Positions 8,458 through 16,286 of a stretch of DNA of 64,000 bases are shown here, in pieces. Both the position numbers and the translations under genes were made by a program. The notes under the pieces are model-generated. The model did not search any database, had not been told where the DNA came from, and saw only the letters and a list, made by a program, of their open reading frames with translations. The stretch comes from Neisseria leonii (lineage in GTDB: Bacteria > Pseudomonadota > Gammaproteobacteria > Burkholderiales > Neisseriaceae), in contig NZ_CP145606.1 of the NCBI RefSeq assembly GCF_028776105.2, positions 2,142,086 through 2,206,085 of the forward strand, read 5' to 3'. Within the stretch, counting starts at the first letter, position 1. Each line of letters begins with the position of its first letter.

Positions 8458-9237
8458 TCAGCTGTTGTCCGGGGCGGCGGTATGGCAGGGAATGCCTGCA
8501 TCGGTGAGTTTTTTCTGCAAGGCGGCGGGCAGGGTTTGGTCGGTGAAGATGGTGTGGAATTCTGTGATGTCGCCGATGCGTACCAGTGCGCTGTGGCCGG
8601 TTTTGCTGTGGTCGAGTGCCAGACAGCGGTGGCGTGCGTTGTGCATCATAGCCTGCATGACGCTGACTTCTTTGAAATCGAAATCGAGCAGGGAACCGTC
8701 GTTTTCGGCACTGGCGGCACTTAAAACGGCGTAGTCGGCTTTGAATTGGTTGATGAAATCGACGGTGGCCACGCCGGTTATGCCGCCGTCGAGCGGGCGC
8801 ACTACGCCCGAGGTGATGATGACGGTGTAGTCGGGGCGGCCGGAGAGCAGGGCGGCGACATGGATATTGTTGGTGATGATGCGCAGCTGGCTGCGGGTTT
8901 TGGCCAGCGCGGCGGCCACGGCTTCGATGGTGGTGCCGATGCTCATAAACAGGCTGGCACCGTCGGGAATCCGGGCGGCAATGAGGTCGGCCAGACGGGA
9001 TTGTTCGTTGTGGCGGCGGCTTTTCTGGACGAGGAAGGTATCGTGTGCCAGCGGATCGCTGATGGCGGCTCCTCCGTGGTAGCGGCGCAGCAGCCCGCTT
9101 TCGCACAATTGGTTGATGTCGCGGCGTATGGTTTGCGGGGTAACGTCCAGTTCGCGCGCCAATTCTTCGATCGGCATAAAGCCGTTGCGGCGGACCAGGC
9201 CGACGATGTGTTCGTGCCGTTGGATTTTCGGTGCCAT
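8458..9237 (-). CDS. DeoR-family transcriptional regulator (GlpR type)
   Basis: 259 residues. The N-terminal winged helix carries the DeoR signature, with the recognition region ELARELDVTPQTIRRDINQL and GLLRRYHGGA. It is followed by a DeoRC sugar-phosphate sensor domain with GASLFMSIGTTIEAVA and the later FDFKEVSVMQAMM. Such proteins usually repress sugar or polyol genes and release on a phosphorylated ligand. It starts 4 bases after the LysO-type exporter gene and is probably co-transcribed. That is an unusual partner for the family, so its target is unclear. Confidence 0.88.
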   Translation of the reverse strand: MAPKIQRHEHIVGLVRRNGFMPIEELARELDVTPQTIRRDINQLCESGLLRRYHGGAAISDPLAHDTFLVQKSRRHNEQSRLADLIAARIPDGASLFMSIGTTIEAVAAALAKTRSQLRIITNNIHVAALLSGRPDYTVIITSGVVRPLDGGITGVATVDFINQFKADYAVLSAASAENDGSLLDFDFKEVSVMQAMMHNARHRCLALDHSKTGHSALVRIGDITEFHTIFTDQTLPAALQKKLTDAGIPCHTAAPDNS

Positions 9238-9241
9238 GATG

Positions 9242-10150
9242 TCAGCGTGAAAAGGTTGGGAAAACCGCCATCAGCAGCGGCGGAATCAGGTTGAGGAGAA
9301 AGCCGCAGCTGATGGCCAGCGGGACAACGGCCGTCCCGCCGCTGCTGCGGATAACGGGCAGGGTAAAGTCCAGGCTGGTAGCACCGCCGATGCCGACGGC
9401 GGCGGAAGGGTGCCGCCGCATCAGCGGGGGAATCAGAATCAGGGCGGCCAGTTCGCGCGCCAGGTCGTTGAGCAGGGCGATGCTGCCCCACAGTGCGCCG
9501 TAGGCATTGCTCATCATGATGCCGGAGAGCGAATACCAGCCGAAGCCGGAGGCCAGTGCCAGGCCCTGTGCGGGCGGTATGCCGCTGACGGCGGCGAACA
9601 GCAGCCCGCCGGCCAGCGATGAGGCGGTGATGAGTAAGGCCGTCTGAACGCCGCGCCGGTTGATCAAGACTTGGCGCAGGGTGATGCCGCTGCCGCCCAG
9701 TTGGATGCCGACCAGTAAAATCAGCAGCATCAGCGCATAGGTGGCGGCCGATTCGGGCGGCAGCAGGGTGTCGGGCAGCAGTTTGCCCGCGCCCAATCCC
9801 AGTGCGACACAAAGGAGCTGTTTCAGGCTGCCGGTGCTGCCGACACGGCCGCCGGTATGTCGGTTTGGCTGTCTGTCAGGCATCGGGCAGCGGCGGTCGA
9901 ACCACATGACGGCCAGCAGGTTCGCACCGATGATGCAGACGGCCAGCAGGGCGGCGGAGTGGGCGACAAAGCCCAGCTGCCGTCCCAAATCGGGTATGCG
10001 CGACAGTGAGAGGCCGATGAGTGCCAGCAGCAGGTAAACCGTGATGCCCAGCAGTTTGTCGAGGGCGGGCAGACAGGCTTTGGGCAGGCGGATAAAAAAG
10101 CCGAAAAAAAGCGGCGCGAGTATGCCGGTCAGGGTCAGCAGGTTGTTCAT
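9242..10150 (-). CDS. lysO: LysO-type lysine exporter (DUF340 membrane protein)
   Basis: 302 residues, almost entirely hydrophobic, with about eight or more membrane segments beginning LTGILAPLFFGFFIR. Length and layout match E. coli YbjE/LysO, which exports L-lysine and toxic analogues. The C-terminal half has the polar SGFGWYSLSGIMMSNAYG segment and an acidic/Arg cluster (NDLARELAALILIPPLMRR) conserved in that family. It is followed directly by a DeoR regulator. Substrate is inferred from the family only. Confidence 0.8.
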   Translation of the reverse strand: MNNLLTLTGILAPLFFGFFIRLPKACLPALDKLLGITVYLLLALIGLSLSRIPDLGRQLGFVAHSAALLAVCIIGANLLAVMWFDRRCPMPDRQPNRHTGGRVGSTGSLKQLLCVALGLGAGKLLPDTLLPPESAATYALMLLILLVGIQLGGSGITLRQVLINRRGVQTALLITASSLAGGLLFAAVSGIPPAQGLALASGFGWYSLSGIMMSNAYGALWGSIALLNDLARELAALILIPPLMRRHPSAAVGIGGATSLDFTLPVIRSSGGTAVVPLAISCGFLLNLIPPLLMAVFPTFSR

Positions 10151-10164
10151 GGGCGGAGACAGCG

Positions 10165-10206
10165 GTTTTCAGACGGCCGGCAGCAGGCGGGCGGCCGTCT
10201 GAAAAC
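10165..10206. terminator. DUS inverted pair between fpr and lysO
   Basis: GTTTTCAGACGGCCG faces CGGCCGTCTGAAAAC with a G+C-rich loop. No strong T-run follows on the minus strand, so read-through into lysO is possible. Confidence 0.5.
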
Positions 10207-10218
10207 AGGCGGGGCGGG

Positions 10219-10995
10219 TTATTGGTCGACAAATGCACGCTCGATCAGATAGTCGCCGCGCACGCCCATTTTGGGCGAGGCGGTCAGGCCGAAACTGTCG
10301 AGTACGGCGGCGGTGTCTTTGTTCATGGCGGTGCTGCCGCAGATCATGGCGCGGTCGTCCTGCGGATTGATGGGCGGCAGGCCGATGTCTTCAAACAGTT
10401 TGCCGCTTTTCATCAGATCGGTCAGACGGCCTTGGTGGACAAACGGTTCGCGCGAAACGACGGGATAATAAATCAGTTTGTCTTTGAGCATTTCGCCCAA
10501 GTATTCGTGTTCGGGCAGCTCGCGGGTGAAGCGGTCGTAATAGGCCAAATCCTGCTGGTAGCGCACGCCGTGCACCAGCACCACTTTTTCAAACTGTTCG
10601 TACACATCGGGGTCTTTGGTCAGGCTCAGGAAAGGCGCGATGCCGGTTCCCGTTGCCAGCAGGTAAAGGTGTTTGCCGGGATTGAGGTCGCCCAGAATCA
10701 GCGTGCCGGTGGGCTTTTTGCTGATGAGGACTTCGTCGCCGACTTTCAGGTGCTGCAAACGGCTGGTCAAAGGGCCGTCCTGAACTTTGATGCTGAAAAA
10801 TTCCAGATGCTCTTCCCAATTGGCACTGGCCACGCTGTACGCGCGCATCAGCGGTTTGCCGTCCACCATCAGCCCCACCATCACGAACTGGCCGTTTTCA
10901 AAACGCAGGCTGTCGTCGCGGGTGCAGGTGAAGGTGAAATAGGCATCGGTCCAGTGGTGGACGGAGAGAACGGTTTGGGTATTGAATGCGGCCAT
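10219..10995 (-). CDS. fpr: Ferredoxin/flavodoxin-NADP reductase
   Basis: 258 residues, the size of bacterial Fpr. It moves electrons between NADPH and ferredoxin or flavodoxin, feeding Fe-S and radical-SAM enzymes and oxidative stress defence. The FAD site RAYSVAS, the NADP site ATGTGIAPFLSL and the Cys-containing MICGSTAM loop are in the expected order. The C-terminus extends past the usual Tyr region to GDYLIERAFVDQ. One product of the flavodoxin/IspG-IspH electron route, ispH, is elsewhere in this window. Confidence 0.94.
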   Translation of the reverse strand: MAAFNTQTVLSVHHWTDAYFTFTCTRDDSLRFENGQFVMVGLMVDGKPLMRAYSVASANWEEHLEFFSIKVQDGPLTSRLQHLKVGDEVLISKKPTGTLILGDLNPGKHLYLLATGTGIAPFLSLTKDPDVYEQFEKVVLVHGVRYQQDLAYYDRFTRELPEHEYLGEMLKDKLIYYPVVSREPFVHQGRLTDLMKSGKLFEDIGLPPINPQDDRAMICGSTAMNKDTAAVLDSFGLTASPKMGVRGDYLIERAFVDQ

Positions 10996-11140
10996 AATGG
11001 TTTCGGGTCTTTCTGGGCTGGCGGCGGCAGAAAAAGGCGGGCGGTGTTTTCAGACGGCCTTGGCTGTCCGGTGCGGCCTCTTTGCGCAAAAATTCAAATT
11101 GTAAGGCAAATCATGAGGCTGCACAATCGCGGGCGGCGGT

Positions 11141-11169
11141 TTGTCCTGTTGCGGGCGAACCGTTATACT
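11141..11169 (+). promoter_or_regulatory. Sigma-70 promoter for the cardiolipin synthase gene
   Basis: TTGTCC, 17-base spacer, TATACT, 36 bases before the start codon. It diverges from fpr. Confidence 0.6.
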
Positions 11170-11204
11170 GCGCGGCTGAATGATCCGTTTTCAAGGCCGC
11201 CGCC

Positions 11205-12671
11205 ATGCCTGCTTTCCCCGACACCGAACACCGCCGCCCGCTGCCCGTTATCGAACAGATTGTCCGGCGCGCTTCCGGTGCCCGTGCCAGTTCCGGCAAC
11301 CAAATCGAAATCCTGCTCGACAGTACGGAAAATTTTCCCGAATGGGAGGCCGCGCTGCGGCAGGCACAGTCGAGCATCTGCATCGAAATGTATATTTTTG
11401 CGCGCAATGCGTTCGGGCGGAAAATCCGCTCGATTCTGCTGGAAAGGCTGCGGGCGGGTGTGGCCGTGGTGCTGGTGTATGACTGGCTGGGCAGTCTGCC
11501 CGCGCATATGAGCGGCTTTTTCCGTCCCCTCAAAGCCGCCGGCGCGCAGGTGTATGCCTACAATCCCCTGGGGCGGGCATCGGGCTTGGGCATCATCTCG
11601 CGCAACCACCGCAAATCGATTATTGTTGATGAGCAGACGGCCTTTGTCAGCGGGTTGTGCATTTCCTCGGCCTGGGCGGGCAATCCGGCCAAGGGCATTG
11701 CGGTATGGCGCGATACCGGTTTGAAACTGCGCGGGCCGGTGGTGCAGGACGTATTGGACGCATTTGCCGACACGCTGGCGGTATCGGGCGGCAAGCTGCC
11801 TCAGGCAGTCAAATGTTATGAGGCGGGCGAAGGTGTGTTTGCGGGAGAAGCCACGGCGCGGGTATTGGCCACGACGCCGCAAAACATCAACACTATGCGG
11901 CTGGATTTGAACCTGATCGGCTTGGCGCGGCAGAATCTGTGGATTACCGATGCGTATTTTATGCCGACGCGGATGTATGTCCAGGCACTGATTAATGCGG
12001 CCAAAGCGGGTGTGGATGTGCGGATTCTGGTACCGCGCACATCGGATATCCGCTGGATAGGTACAGTATCCCGCACTCAATACCGCCCGCTGCTCGATGC
12101 GGGCGTGCGTGTTTATGAATGGAACGGCACCATGCTGCACGCCAAGTCGGCGATTATCGACGGCGAATGGGCGCGGGTGGGCAGCACCAATCTGAATCTG
12201 TCGAGCTGGTATGCCAACCGCGAACTGGATATTTCCATCGAAGACAGCGGCACAGTGTATAAACTCGAACGCTGTTTTTTACGCGATTTGGAAAATGCCA
12301 CCGAAGTGGTATTGGATGCGCAGCAGCACGCGGCATTGCGTCAGGAGCGCGAAAAAATATTTCAAAACCATAAGGCACTGCATTCGGGGCAGGTCAAAGG
12401 CGTGGTGCGGCAGGTGATACAGCTCAGCTATGCGTTTGATGCCACCCTGCCCGGCGTGCGGCCGGTGGCACCGTCCGAGGCTTGGGCATATTTGAGTATC
12501 GGTATTGCTGTTTTGCTGCTGGCGGTTTTGGTGTGGTTTGTGCCGCAGTTGGTGGTATGGCCGCTGCTGCTGGTGCTGCTGGCGGGCGGCGGCGGAACCA
12601 CGGTGCAGGCGTTGCGGCAACTGCATACGCTGCGTCGGCAAAAGTCGCACGATCGGGCAGATAAAGTATGA
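11205..12671 (+). CDS. Cardiolipin synthase / phospholipase D-family protein
   Basis: 488 residues with two PLD active sites. The first is SRNHRKSIIVDEQ (about residues 129-141) and the second LHAKSAIIDGEWARVGSTN (about 310-328), each in HxK(x4)D form. The typical N-terminal membrane pair of ClsA is absent. Instead a C-terminal region has two hydrophobic segments (WAYLSIGIAVLLLAVLVWF, then a second). It most likely joins two phosphatidylglycerols, or PG and PE, to cardiolipin. The C-terminal anchor is odd compared with E. coli Cls types. Confidence 0.85.
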   Translation: MPAFPDTEHRRPLPVIEQIVRRASGARASSGNQIEILLDSTENFPEWEAALRQAQSSICIEMYIFARNAFGRKIRSILLERLRAGVAVVLVYDWLGSLPAHMSGFFRPLKAAGAQVYAYNPLGRASGLGIISRNHRKSIIVDEQTAFVSGLCISSAWAGNPAKGIAVWRDTGLKLRGPVVQDVLDAFADTLAVSGGKLPQAVKCYEAGEGVFAGEATARVLATTPQNINTMRLDLNLIGLARQNLWITDAYFMPTRMYVQALINAAKAGVDVRILVPRTSDIRWIGTVSRTQYRPLLDAGVRVYEWNGTMLHAKSAIIDGEWARVGSTNLNLSSWYANRELDISIEDSGTVYKLERCFLRDLENATEVVLDAQQHAALRQEREKIFQNHKALHSGQVKGVVRQVIQLSYAFDATLPGVRPVAPSEAWAYLSIGIAVLLLAVLVWFVPQLVVWPLLLVLLAGGGGTTVQALRQLHTLRRQKSHDRADKV

Positions 12672-12834
12672 TTTGTTGAATATGTTCGGGTAAATCTTGG
12701 GTAGAGGTAAATATTGAATCGTAAAGTTGTTTAGTCCATCGAGGGAAAAATTTTGGGTTGCCTGTAACATTTTTGAGGCAACTGGAAGATTTTCCCTGTA
12801 ATAGCATGAAATCATGCTTTCTCGTTTTCGGTCA
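12672..12834. other. AT-rich gap, site of the lost Fic toxin gene
   Basis: On the minus strand an ATG at 12838 overlaps the antitoxin stop (ATGA) and reads MMTENEKA before a TGA. That is the position where a toxin gene would start in a Fic operon, but no toxin sequence follows. Base composition is clearly more AT-rich than the flanking genes. Confidence 0.5.
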
Positions 12835-13110
12835 TCATAAATCCTTCCAAGACAAGCCCAGTTCGGCCAAGCGGTTCAGTTTCGCTTGGATACGCTCTGT
12901 TTCTTCGGGCAGATTTCCCAGCATGATAGCCCTTGCCTGCTCTTCGGTCAGTTCGCCGCGTATGCGTTCCATTGATATGACTTTATAAAAGTCTTTTGGC
13001 TCTGCGTTTTCCAGCGCAAAGCTGGCAACAATTTGCCGGTAAGAATCGCGTTCAATAGCGATTTCTTCAGGGGTGTAGCTAACGACTTTCGGGCGGTCGA
13101 ATTCTTTCAA
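12835..13110 (-). CDS. Orphan Fic antitoxin, VbhA-like
   Basis: 91 residues from a TTG codon. SFALENAEP fits the Fic-inhibitory motif (S/T)xxxE(G/N) and resembles SQRLEGLEP of VbhA, with the family's later (R/I)xGELTxEQA segment at IRGELTEEQARAIML. Such antitoxins insert the Glu into the Fic active site and block AMPylation. No Fic toxin gene follows, so it is an orphan. The start is uncertain. An ATG at 13126 with a strong GGAAAGGAAAG site is out of frame. The upstream in-frame codons are interrupted by a TGA at 13123-13125. It may be a partly decayed gene. Confidence 0.6.
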   Translation of the reverse strand: MKEFDRPKVVSYTPEEIAIERDSYRQIVASFALENAEPKDFYKVISMERIRGELTEEQARAIMLGNLPEETERIQAKLNRLAELGLSWKDL

Positions 13111-13122
13111 TAATTCGGTTCG

Positions 13123-13206
13123 TCATTGTTCTTTCCTTTCCGGATGAATACAGTCTTTTATTTCATTCATCACGGCATCTGAAACCGCGATTGTTTCCGC
13201 GTCCAT
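13123..13206 (-). pseudogene. 27-codon ORF in frame with the antitoxin, ended by TGA
   Basis: ATG at 13206 has AGAGGA upstream. It reads MDAETIAVSDAVMNE and so on, and ends at a TGA that overlaps an ATG (ATGA). It is in the same frame as the antitoxin body, so one stop codon separates the two. Either it was once the N-terminal part of a longer antitoxin, or it is a separate leader ORF of the operon. I do not recognise its product. Confidence 0.4.
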
Positions 13207-13498
13207 TGCAATAATTCCTCTGTCATAGGCAAGTTTGATGATTTATATCATGTATTTCTCTTGATAAAGTTGAAGTTGGTATTTTTCCGATAACACTGCC
13301 GGACAGATGGGTATCTGCCGGCTGTGTCCGGTTTTTCTCTGAGGGTTTTATTGCTTCAATAGGAATTTTCATTAAATGAAATGAAAATAATAAAATATTT
13401 CAATATGTTTGAGTGTGCATAATTGGCGGCAGGAGCGGCCGGTCTTTTAAGGCTGATGTGGTGGACTGTGTGCGGTCGGTCGGCGGAAGTTTCTGAAT
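13207..13498. other. AT-rich stretch 3' of yicC
   Basis: It holds no convincing gene. A dyad ATTTTCATT (13365-13373) / AATGAAAAT (13380-13388) is present. A weak CCGGACA...TGTCCGG hairpin with T5 ends at 13336. Composition contrasts with the G+C-rich flanks, which fits imported DNA. Confidence 0.5.
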
Positions 13499-14368
13499 TT
13501 ATTCGATATTCTGCACCTGTTCGCGCATTTGTTCGATTAAGACTTTCAATTCCACCGAAGCCTGTGTGCATTCGGCGGCGATTGCTTTGCTGCCCAGTGT
13601 GTTGGCTTCGCGGTTCAATTCCTGCATCAGAAAATCCAGCCGTTTGCCCGCGCTGCCTTTGTGGCTGCCGATGATGCGGCGTACTTCGGCGATATGGGTT
13701 TTCAGACGGCTGAATTCTTCGTCGATGTCGGCTTTCTGCATATAGACGGCAAATTCCTGCTGCAAACGGTCTTCACCGATGTCGGTGACTGCTTCGGCCA
13801 GCCGGGCGCGTATTTTTTCCAGATGGGCTTGGAGCAGATGGGGGAACAGTTCCTCCAGTGCTTCGACAATTTCCTGCATGGCATCGAGCCGTTCGGCCAG
13901 ATGGGTCTGTAATTTTTCTCCTTCGCGGCGGCGCGATTGGGCGAATCCGTCTGCGGCCTCGGCGGCCAGTGCGCGCACGGTGTCGGCCAGTTCGTCCTGA
14001 TGGTTTTCCTGTGCGGTCAAAACACCGGGGAATTTCAGAATATCGGCGACGGTCAGTTTGCCCAAGCCGTCAAATTCGTTGCGCCAGCGGCGGTTGAGTT
14101 CGGCCAGACGGGCCGCCAATTCGTGATTGACATTCAATCCGGCCGTCTGAACGGTATTTTGCAGTTGGATGCGGCATTCGATTTTGCCGCGCTGTGCGGC
14201 TTGGACGATGATGTCGCGCAGGCTGCTTTCCAGATGGCGCAGTTCATCGGGCATTTTGAACTGGATGTCGAGAAAGCGGTGGTTGACCGAGCGGATGTCG
14301 ATCTGGATATGGCGGCTGCCGCATACGCCTGCGGCGCTGCCGAAACCGGTCATGCTGTATAGGCTCAT
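13499..14368 (-). CDS. yicC: YicC-family endoribonuclease
   Basis: 289 residues from the ATG with GGAG upstream; the protein opens [10 protein letters not shown], the family hallmark. It ends with the conserved C-terminal block [21 protein letters not shown], which carries the acidic catalytic or structural residues of YicC proteins. E. coli YicC is an RNA endonuclease involved in small-RNA turnover. Here it is divergent from rph, another RNA-processing gene, with an 89-base intergenic region. A longer frame upstream of this start reads across the rph promoter and is not used. Confidence 0.92.
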   Translation of the reverse strand: MSLYSMTGFGSAAGVCGSRHIQIDIRSVNHRFLDIQFKMPDELRHLESSLRDIIVQAAQRGKIECRIQLQNTVQTAGLNVNHELAARLAELNRRWRNEFDGLGKLTVADILKFPGVLTAQENHQDELADTVRALAAEAADGFAQSRRREGEKLQTHLAERLDAMQEIVEALEELFPHLLQAHLEKIRARLAEAVTDIGEDRLQQEFAVYMQKADIDEEFSRLKTHIAEVRRIIGSHKGSAGKRLDFLMQELNREANTLGSKAIAAECTQASVELKVLIEQMREQVQNIE

Positions 14369-14422
14369 GGCGCACTCCTGAGTTGTGTAATCAAGCAGGC
14401 AGAATATAGCACAGGGCGGCCG

Positions 14423-14431
14423 TGTTATAAT
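14423..14431 (+). promoter_or_regulatory. Extended -10 promoter for rph
   Basis: TG, one base, TATAAT, 27 bases before the rph start. No good -35 is visible, as expected for the extended -10 class. Confidence 0.55.
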
Positions 14432-14458
14432 GGCTGCCCGACGAAAAAAGGAAACACG

Positions 14459-15208
14459 ATGAGTCATGTGATCCGCAGCGGCCGTGCGGCCGACGAGTTG
14501 CGCCCTGTGCGCATTACGCCGAATTTCCTGCCGCATACCGACGGCTCGGTATGGATTGAGTGCGGCAACACCCATGTGATTTGTACGGCGACGGTGGATG
14601 AGAATGTGCCGCCGTTTTTAAAGGGCAAAGGACAGGGGTGGGTGACGGCCGAATACGGCATGCTGCCCGCTTCGGCCGGTTCGCGTATGCGCCGCGAGGC
14701 GGCGGCGGGCAAGCAGTCGGGGCGCACGCAGGAAATCCAGCGGCTGATCGGGCGTTCGCTGCGTGCCGCGGTGGATTTGAGCCTGCTGGGCGAGCGGCAG
14801 ATTCTGATTGACTGCGATGTGATCCGTGCCGACGGCGGTACGCGTACGGCGAGTATCACGGGGGCGTTTGTCGCACTGGCTGTGGCGGTGAAAAAGCTGC
14901 TGAATGCGGGGATTTTAATCCGCGACCCGCTCAAAGAAACCGTGGCTGCCGTATCGGTGGGCGTGGTGGGCGGTGTGCCGCTGTTGGATTTGGATTATCC
15001 CGAAGATTCGGGCTGCGACAGCGATGTGAATCTGGTGATGACCGGCAGCGGCAAAATCATTGAAATTCAAGGCACGGCCGAGGGTGCGCCGTTCGATTCC
15101 GACGAATTGGCGCAGTTGCTCGCGCTGGGACGCAAGGGTACGGCCGAATTGACGGCCATTCAGCAGGCGGCGTTTTCGGCGGCGTTTGATCCGTCCGGCG
15201 CGCGCTGA
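14459..15208 (+). CDS. rph: Ribonuclease PH
   Basis: 249 residues. It is a phosphorolytic 3'-5' exoribonuclease that trims tRNA precursors. The N-terminal RxxDELRPV, the RNA-binding Arg cluster [20 protein letters not shown] and the phosphate-site [12 protein letters not shown] are all present. The catalytic Asp lies in the [15 protein letters not shown] region. The full C-terminus is intact, so unlike some E. coli K-12 strains it is not frameshifted. The start has AAAGGAAACACG upstream. Confidence 0.96.
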   Translation: MSHVIRSGRAADELRPVRITPNFLPHTDGSVWIECGNTHVICTATVDENVPPFLKGKGQGWVTAEYGMLPASAGSRMRREAAAGKQSGRTQEIQRLIGRSLRAAVDLSLLGERQILIDCDVIRADGGTRTASITGAFVALAVAVKKLLNAGILIRDPLKETVAAVSVGVVGGVPLLDLDYPEDSGCDSDVNLVMTGSGKIIEIQGTAEGAPFDSDELAQLLALGRKGTAELTAIQQAAFSAAFDPSGAR

Positions 15209-15247
15209 CCGTTTGCCGGTCTGAATCCGGTTGCAGAAAAGGGGAAA

Positions 15248-15280
15248 CCCCGGAAAACGCTGACGGTTTTCCGGGGCTTT
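15248..15280 (+). terminator. Intrinsic terminator after rph
   Basis: CCCCGGAAAAC pairs with GTTTTCCGGGG across a 7-base loop, followed by CTTT. Confidence 0.8.
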
Positions 15281-15318
15281 GACTGTCTGCAATCGGACAA
15301 TGGGTTTTACAGTTTATA

Positions 15319-15333
15319 TGTTATATAGTATCA
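15319..15333 (+). promoter_or_regulatory. Zur-box-like site upstream of znuCBA
   Basis: TGTTATATAGTATCA matches 13 of 15 positions of the neisserial Zur consensus TGTTATDNHATAACA, as I remember it. Its position upstream of a zinc ABC transporter makes zinc-dependent repression likely. Confidence 0.55.
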
Positions 15334-15351
15334 TTCTGCTTTTCAGACAGA

Positions 15352-15402
15352 TTCAGACGGCCCGGGGCTGCCGGTGCGGCTGCCGCCGAACGGCCGTCTG
15401 AA
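15352..15402. repeat. DUS inverted pair in the znu leader
   Basis: TTCAGACGGCC faces GGCCGTCTGAA across a 29-base G+C-rich loop. No T-run follows, so it is a leader hairpin rather than an obvious terminator. Confidence 0.6.
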
Positions 15403-15417
15403 AACGGAAAGGCGGAT

Positions 15418-15510
15418 ATGTTGTTGACGGGAATGTTGCAGCGGCTGGCGGTTGCGCTGGGGGCGGCGGTGCCGGTGTGGGGCGCGTATTTTTGGGCGGT
15501 CGGTGCATGA
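15418..15510 (+). CDS. 30-residue hydrophobic ORF coupled to znuC
   Basis: A small frame of 30 codons preceded by GGAAAGG, ending in a TGA that overlaps the znuC ATG (ATGA). The predicted peptide starts MLLTGMLQRLAVALG and continues as one hydrophobic stretch long enough to cross the membrane once. It may be a translational-coupling leader or a small membrane protein of the zinc regulon. There is no homology that I recognise, and it could also be chance. Confidence 0.4.
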   Translation: MLLTGMLQRLAVALGAAVPVWGAYFWAVGA

Positions 15511-16193
15511 AGATTGTGCTGGAAAACCTGACGGCCGGTTATGGCGGCAGGACGGTAGTGCGCGGTGCCGATATGTGTTTCGGTGCGGGGCAGATGTGGG
15601 CGGTGGTCGGTGCCAACGGCGCGGGTAAGTCCACGCTGCTGAAAACGGTTGTGGGGTTGTCGGCACCGGTATGCGGCCGGGTGGTTCGGCAGGGGCTGGT
15701 GCGTCGCGATTTGGCCTATCTGCCGCAGCGGTCGGAGATTGATCGCAGCCTGCCGCTGACGGTGTTCGAGTTGGCGGCGATGGGGTTGTGGCACGAAATC
15801 GGTTTTTCCGGCCGTGTCCGTCCGGCACAGCGGGAGCGGGTGCGGCGGGCGTTGGTGCAGGTGGGTATGTGGGATTCTGCCCGCCGTCTGATCGGCAGTT
15901 TGTCCGAAGGCCAGTTCCGGCGTGTGCTGTTTGCGCGGCTGTTGGTGCAGGAGGCCGCTTTTTTGCTGTTGGACGAGCCGTTTGATGCGGTGGACGCGGA
16001 AACTGCCGGTGTGCTGCTGAATGTGTTGCGCGACTGTAACCGTGCGGGGCGGGCGGTGGTGGCAGTGCTGCACGATTACGGACAGGTGCGTGCGTATTTT
16101 CCGTATACGCTGGTGCTGGCGGACGGCGGTATGCGGGCGGGGCGGACGGAGGAGGTGCTCGGAGCGTCTGTTCAGGCGGAAGAGGCCGTCTGA
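15507..16193 (+). CDS. znuC: Zinc ABC transporter, ATP-binding protein
   Basis: 228 residues. Walker A GANGAGKST, the signature LSEGQFRRVLFARLL and Walker B FLLLDEPFDAVD are in order, with the H-loop in VLHDYGQV. It powers Zn2+ uptake with ZnuB and ZnuA, which follow. The signature carries LSEGQ rather than LSGGQ, a mild variant. ATG at 15507 overlaps the upstream small ORF. The stop codon is inside a DUS, giving a Glu-Ala-Val C-terminus. Manganese as substrate cannot be excluded, but the ZnuA His loop favours zinc. Confidence 0.9.
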   Translation: MKIVLENLTAGYGGRTVVRGADMCFGAGQMWAVVGANGAGKSTLLKTVVGLSAPVCGRVVRQGLVRRDLAYLPQRSEIDRSLPLTVFELAAMGLWHEIGFSGRVRPAQRERVRRALVQVGMWDSARRLIGSLSEGQFRRVLFARLLVQEAAFLLLDEPFDAVDAETAGVLLNVLRDCNRAGRAVVAVLHDYGQVRAYFPYTLVLADGGMRAGRTEEVLGASVQAEEAV

Positions 16194-16286
16194 AAACGCT
16201 GTTGTGCGGCGGCGGTGTGCTGTTTGGCTGCTGCGGTTGCGGGCCGTGCTCTGTTTTCAGACGGCCTGTTGGTAGAAAGGCGGGGT

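Noticed and set aside
13299..13336. CCGGACA...TGTCCGG hairpin with T5 as a terminator
   Set aside because: It points in the plus direction but no plus-strand gene ends nearby; perhaps part of the decayed segment.
15352..15402. DUS pair upstream of znuC as a terminator
   Set aside because: The loop is long and no T-run follows; it is better read as a leader hairpin.
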